From CAYMFD01 sp964389475 (GTDB lineage Bacteria; Bacteroidota; Bacteroidia; Chitinophagales; Saprospiraceae), in NCBI GenBank assembly GCA_964389475.1, contig CAYMFD010000131.1, positions 1-9,010 of the forward strand: 9,010 nt of DNA, written 5' to 3'. The translations under genes and the position numbers were made by a program. The notes beneath the pieces were generated by a model. That model saw only the letters and a list, made by a program, of their open reading frames with translations. It was not told the DNA's origin and did not search any database. Below, one piece after another: positions 6,115 through 9,010 of this stretch. Within the stretch, counting starts at the first letter, position 1. Every line of letters starts with the position of its first letter.

Positions 6115-6139
6115 TAGTCAATGACCAGTGGTCTGACTA
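6115..6139 (-). other. Hairpin overlapping the stop codon of the small ORF
   Basis: TAGTCA (6115-6120) pairs with TGACTA (6134-6139), and GACC (6123-6126) pairs with GGTC (6130-6133), leaving a two-base bulge (AT, 6121-6122) and a short loop. On the minus strand the hairpin begins with the TAG stop of the 22-codon ORF and ends four bases before the terminator stem. It could stabilise the 3' end or act with the terminator as a regulated structure. Confidence 0.55.
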
Positions 6140-6205
6140 TTGTCTAGTAACAGGAGTAGCAGGTGCACTTACTGTTGCTAATCTTACAAATTTACGCTTA
6201 AACAT
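6137..6205 (-). CDS. Candidate 22-residue small protein or leader peptide
   Basis: A minus-strand ATG at 6205 opens a 22-codon frame ending in TAG at 6137-6139. The peptide starts MFKRKFVRLATV, continues SAPATPVTR and ends in Gln; it is strongly basic at the N-terminus (K3, R4, K5, R8) and Pro/Thr-rich at the C-terminus. Support comes from context: AGAAG seven bases upstream as a plausible ribosome binding site, a TTTG-N19-TAGTATTTG promoter ending about 30 bases before the ATG, a hairpin at the stop and a strong terminator 26 bases later. Together they form a transcript of roughly 120 bases. I recognise no family. It may be a free small protein, a leader peptide, or an incidental frame in a small RNA. 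It is divergent from the gene at 6776 and could influence neither neighbour in an obvious way. Confidence 0.55.
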   Translation of the reverse strand: MFKRKFVRLATVSAPATPVTRQ

Positions 6206-6235
6206 ATCTTCTAACTTGATAATGAAATTTTGTTC

Positions 6236-6267
6236 CAAATACTATTGCATCACAACAGTGACACAAA
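6236..6267 (-). promoter_or_regulatory. Putative promoter of the small minus-strand unit
   Basis: Read on the minus strand, TTTG (6267-6264) is followed after 19 bases by TAGTATTTG (6244-6236). Spacing fits the Bacteroidota -33/-7 arrangement. As at the abiE promoter, three bases rather than two separate TA from TTTG. Predicted start is near 6228, giving a leader of roughly 20 bases before the ATG at 6205. Confidence 0.5.
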
Positions 6268-6604
6268 GGTATGTACCAAATGATTATTGGCTCAAAAAAG
6301 TTCTCCTCCTTCATGATTCGGTAACAGCCTTCATTTCTTAAAGATAAAAAATTATATTTTGCCTACTTGTGATTATGTCTCGTTTGTATGGTTGAGCAGT
6401 GATTGTGCAGTCGGGCAATTTGAACTTGTCCTTTATCCAGATATATATGAAAACTCTGATATGTAAACCACTCTCAAAACTTTAACATTTGGGCAAGTAA
6501 ATCGTAGGTTGTAGAGTGACAATAGCCGTGGTTTTTCCTCCATCAAACTGACAATCGACCCTGTAGACTTAGCCGAGGTATGTCCGCATTGTTAGGGTAG
6601 CGTC
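6268..6604. other. Intergenic, no gene supported
   Basis: This stretch is A+T-rich and has stops in all frames. The longest ATG-started minus-strand frame is 36 codons (6433-6543) with no family resemblance or supporting signals beyond chance. No hairpin terminator or repeat was found before the heptamer array at 6605. Confidence 0.4.
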
Positions 6605-6709
6605 CCGCAAACCGCTAACCGCAGAACGCCACCCGTAAACCGAAAACCGCTAACCGCAGAACGCCATCCGCATACCGCATATCGCCTCCCGAACACCGCA
6701 CCCTGAAAA
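6605..6709. repeat. Fifteen tandem degenerate heptamers (about CCGCANA)
   Basis: The sequence tiles perfectly into fifteen 7-bp units from 6605 to 6709, for example CCGCAAA, CCGCTAA, CCGCAGA and ACGCCAC. CG at positions 2-3 is kept in almost every unit. A 21-base block at 6612-6632 recurs at 6647-6667 with one change, so there is also a 35-bp (five-unit) higher-order period, pointing to segmental duplication. The array ends 34 bases before the -7 element of the downstream gene. Composition is C/A-rich on the plus strand with almost no G outside the CG. Confidence 0.88.
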
Positions 6710-6742
6710 CCAATCAGTCAGAAAACAACTCATACGCCTTCG

Positions 6743-6750
6743 TATATTTG
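6743..6750 (+). promoter_or_regulatory. Putative -7 element of the haloperoxidase-like gene
   Basis: TATATTTG matches the Bacteroidota -7 consensus TAnnTTTG exactly and lies 26 bases before the ATG at 6776, giving a short leader. No good -33 TTTG box is found at 19-21 bases upstream; the heptamer array ends in that neighbourhood. Confidence 0.5.
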
Positions 6751-6775
6751 CATATTAAAAGACGGGTACTGCGCC

Positions 6776-9010
6776 ATGATTCAGCGATTTACATATTTAT
6801 ATTTTACGTTTTTATTGCTTTGGGCGACGACTGTTGTTGCACAGCACGAGACCATTGCTCACGAGTGGAATGAGACCTTGCTGGAGTCAATTAGAGGAGA
6901 TTTTGCACGGCCTACGATCCATGCCCGTAACCTATGGCATACGTCCGCCGCTATGTACGATATATGGGCACTAGCGGATCCAGAAGCAGAGCCTTACTTC
7001 ATAGGCAACACTGTGGATGGCTTCAACTTTCCCTACGATGGATTCGCATGGCAAGATACTACAGCCCAGATCGAGGAGGCTATCAGCTACGCAATGTACA
7101 GGATACTATCTCATCGCTTTTCTAACTCGCCAGAAGGCTTTCTAGCGCAGTTGCGGTTTAATAATAAGATGCGATCTCTTCGTTACGATATTAATGAGGT
7201 AAGTGTCGACTATAGTACTGGTTCTGCAGCCGCCCTCGGTAATTATGTGGCAGGGCTTATCGTATCGTATGGCTTGCAAGATGGATCTAATGAGCAAGGC
7301 AGCTACTCCAATCTATACTACACCTCAGTCAATCCGCCACTGGTGATGGCATTTACGGGTAATCCCAATATTGTTGATCCTAATAGATGGCAGCGACTTA
7401 CACTTGATGTATTTATCGATCAGTCGGGTAACGAGATACCCTTTAATACTCCGCCCTTCCTGAGTCCAGAGTGGGGTAATGTCCATAATTTTGCCCTTCC
7501 CGATACTGCACGTAAGGAGTACCAGCGAGACGGGGACACCTACGTCGTCTATCATGATCCTGGGCCGCCTCCATATTTAGACCCACTAGATACAGTCGCG
7601 TCCGCAGCCTACAAGGAGGGTTTTGGTATGGTCGCTCAGTGGTCTGCCCACCTAGATCCTACGGATGGTGTGATGATTGATATCTCGCCAAGATCATTGG
7701 GTAACGCAGGAGATCTACCTGATGAGGTGGATTACTATGACTACTACGACTTTATGGAGGGTGGTGATGGTAGTATGGGCCACGCTGTCAACCCATACAC
7801 TGGGGAGCCCTACGAGCCGCAGATGGTGCCACGGGGTGATTATACGAGGGTGTTAGCCGAGTTTTGGGCAGACGGCCCCGATAGTGAGACACCTCCAGGA
7901 CACTGGTTTACGATACTTAATGGTGTGAATGCCGACCCACAGCTCGTCAAGCGCTATGGTGGTGATGGGCCACTGATCGATGACCTAGAGTGGGACGTTA
8001 AGTCCTACTTTATGCTCGGTGGAGCCATGCACGATGCGGCTATATCTACCTGGAGTATCAAAGGATATTATGATTATGTGCGGCCTGTATCGGCGCTACG
8101 ATATATGGCAGACCAGGGGCAGTGTACGGATCCTTCACTGCCTAGCTACGATCCAGAAGGTATGGATCTGATCGATGGTTTTGTAGAGGTCGTAGAGGCG
8201 GGGGATCCGCTAGCAGGTGCACAGGGCCAGCACGTCGGCAAGATCAAGCTCAATGCCTGGCGTGGCCCCGACTTTATTAGTAACCCAGCGACTGATGTGG
8301 CGGGAGTAGGGTGGATACTCGCCGAGGCGTGGTGGCCCTATCAGCGACCCTCATTTGTGACACCGCCTTTCGCAGGGTATGTGTCCGGACACTCGACGTT
8401 CTCGCGGGCAGCCGCCGACATATTGACCTTGTTTACAGGAGACAACTACTTCCCTGGAGGTATGGGGACCTTCGAGGTCAAGGCCAATGATTTCTTGGTC
8501 TTTGAAGACGGTCCATCTGTTGACTTTACCATACAGTATGCCACCTACACAGATGCATCAGATCAGACGAGTCTATCCCGTATATGGGGCGGCATACATC
8601 CGCCGGCAGACGATATTCCTGGTCGTAGGATAGGTAGTTTGATTGCCAATGAAGTCTACCACAAGGCCGAGACCTACTTCTTTAAAGACGAGGATGAGGA
8701 TGGATTTTGGTCGTATGAAGATTGCGATGATACCAATCCTGACGTATTTCCAGGTGCTACTGAGGTTTGTGACGGTCTAGATAATGACTGTGATGATATC
8801 ATCGATAATGACTTTGTGGCGATTACATACTATCTAGATCTTGACGGTGATGGATTTGGCGATACAGACCAAGACTCCACTACTTGTGATTCGACAGTGC
8901 CAGTCGGCTACGTGACTGTCGATGGCGATTGCGAGGATAACGATCCACTAGTCAATCCTGGAGCGACCGAGATCTGTGATAACGTGGATAACAACTGTGA
9001 CGGCGACATC
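6776..9010 (+). CDS. Secreted vanadium-haloperoxidase/PAP2-type protein with MopE-like repeats (3' end outside window)
   Basis: One open frame of 745 codons runs from this ATG to the window end without a stop, so the protein is truncated by the window. Residues 1-22 are a Sec signal peptide (MIQRFTYLYFTFLLLWATTVVA, likely cut before Q23). The catalytic half matches vanadium-dependent haloperoxidases/PAP2 phosphatases: K429-x6-R436-P437 (KGYYDYVRP), SGHS at 537-540 with H539 as the likely acid-base histidine, and SRIWGGIH at 601-608 with R602 and H608, the vanadate/phosphate-binding histidine, followed by PPADD. All ligand residues are present. From about 638 begin MopE-type metal-binding repeats: DEDEDGF, then CDDTNPDVFPGATEVCDGLDNDCDD, and a second set from LDLDGDGFGD (687 on). 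Such proteins are exported, often by type IX secretion, whose C-terminal signal would lie beyond the window. Haloperoxidase versus phosphatase activity cannot be decided here. Confidence 0.9.
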   Translation, partial: MIQRFTYLYFTFLLLWATTVVAQHETIAHEWNETLLESIRGDFARPTIHARNLWHTSAAMYDIWALADPEAEPYFIGNTVDGFNFPYDGFAWQDTTAQIEEAISYAMYRILSHRFSNSPEGFLAQLRFNNKMRSLRYDINEVSVDYSTGSAAALGNYVAGLIVSYGLQDGSNEQGSYSNLYYTSVNPPLVMAFTGNPNIVDPNRWQRLTLDVFIDQSGNEIPFNTPPFLSPEWGNVHNFALPDTARKEYQRDGDTYVVYHDPGPPPYLDPLDTVASAAYKEGFGMVAQWSAHLDPTDGVMIDISPRSLGNAGDLPDEVDYYDYYDFMEGGDGSMGHAVNPYTGEPYEPQMVPRGDYTRVLAEFWADGPDSETPPGHWFTILNGVNADPQLVKRYGGDGPLIDDLEWDVKSYFMLGGAMHDAAISTWSIKGYYDYVRPVSALRYMADQGQCTDPSLPSYDPEGMDLIDGFVEVVEAGDPLAGAQGQHVGKIKLNAWRGPDFISNPATDVAGVGWILAEAWWPYQRPSFVTPPFAGYVSGHSTFSRAAADILTLFTGDNYFPGGMGTFEVKANDFLVFEDGPSVDFTIQYATYTDASDQTSLSRIWGGIHPPADDIPGRRIGSLIANEVYHKAETYFFKDEDEDGFWSYEDCDDTNPDVFPGATEVCDGLDNDCDDIIDNDFVAITYYLDLDGDGFGDTDQDSTTCDSTVPVGYVTVDGDCEDNDPLVNPGATEICDNVDNNCDGDI
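8687..9010 (+). repeat. Coding tandem Asp/Cys-rich MopE-like repeats
   Basis: Within the haloperoxidase-like gene, residues 638-679 and 687-745 form two successive units, each with DxDxDGxG-like acidic loop, then C-x-D/E-D-x-x-P, NPGATE[VI]CD and a DN[DN]CD ending. The pattern is that of the putative metal-binding (MopE) motif, where Asp loops resemble calcium sites. The second unit is cut by the window end, and more are likely to follow. Confidence 0.85.

Noticed and set aside
6433..6543. 36-codon minus-strand ATG frame
   Set aside because: A GGAG-like stretch follows rather than precedes the ATG, no promoter or terminator fits it, and the peptide is unrecognised; chance is likely.
6934..7125. 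63-codon plus-strand frame inside the haloperoxidase-like gene
   Set aside because: It is an out-of-frame shadow of the long signal-peptide-bearing frame that runs from 6776 to the window end.
7325..7555. 76-codon minus-strand frame
   Set aside because: Antisense to the haloperoxidase-like gene, with no domain or promoter support.

Overview
The window looks like a Bacteroidota chromosome segment, probably from a Saprospiraceae/Lewinella-like lineage. The phylum call rests on several things: a TAnnTTTG-type -7 promoter element (6743-6750), starts with weak or no Shine-Dalgarno sequence, a short lipoprotein, a secreted haloperoxidase-like protein with MopE-type Asp/Cys repeats, and intergenic arrays of degenerate 7-8 bp repeats. 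The family-level placement is inference. No rRNA, tRNA, CRISPR array or recognisable IS transposase was seen.

Layout. 1-329 has no confident gene. 330-1079 (-) is an unrecognised lipoprotein. 1080-1483 is intergenic; it holds a possible decayed esterase fragment (1151-1327, -) and then a promoter and a perfect 10-bp inverted repeat (1431-1475) directly before an abiE-type toxin-antitoxin operon: abiEi antitoxin (1484-2275, +) and abiEii nucleotidyltransferase toxin (2272-3066, +), joined by an ATGA overlap. A 100-N assembly gap (3170-3269) follows, flanked by palindromic GGCTCCGCTCAGT-type repeats. The same repeat family resumes at 3650-3721, so it brackets a small GIY-YIG endonuclease gene (3347-3655, +). 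3807-4008 carries three different short-period arrays (7, 8 and 8 bp). 4026-5870 (-) is a large Cys/Met-metabolism PLP-dependent enzyme with an unusual N-terminal half. 5871-6775 is a 905-bp spacer containing a compact minus-strand unit (promoter 6236-6267, 22-codon ORF 6137-6205, hairpin overlapping its stop, strong terminator 6067-6110) and a 15-unit heptamer array (6605-6709). From 6776 to the window end (+) runs one open frame of 745 codons without a stop: a secreted vanadium-haloperoxidase/PAP2-type protein continuing into MopE-like metal-binding repeats.

How the parts relate. AbiEi and AbiEii form a type IV toxin-antitoxin/phage-abortive pair, and the inverted repeat is the obvious candidate for AbiEi autorepression. 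The defence operon, the GIY-YIG gene with its repeats, the assembly gap and the short-period arrays together form an accessory, repeat-rich stretch between ordinary chromosomal genes. The items most worth a second look are the GIY-YIG gene bracketed by one palindromic repeat family, the tiny minus-strand ORF with its own promoter and terminator, the abiE operator, and the heptamer/octamer arrays.
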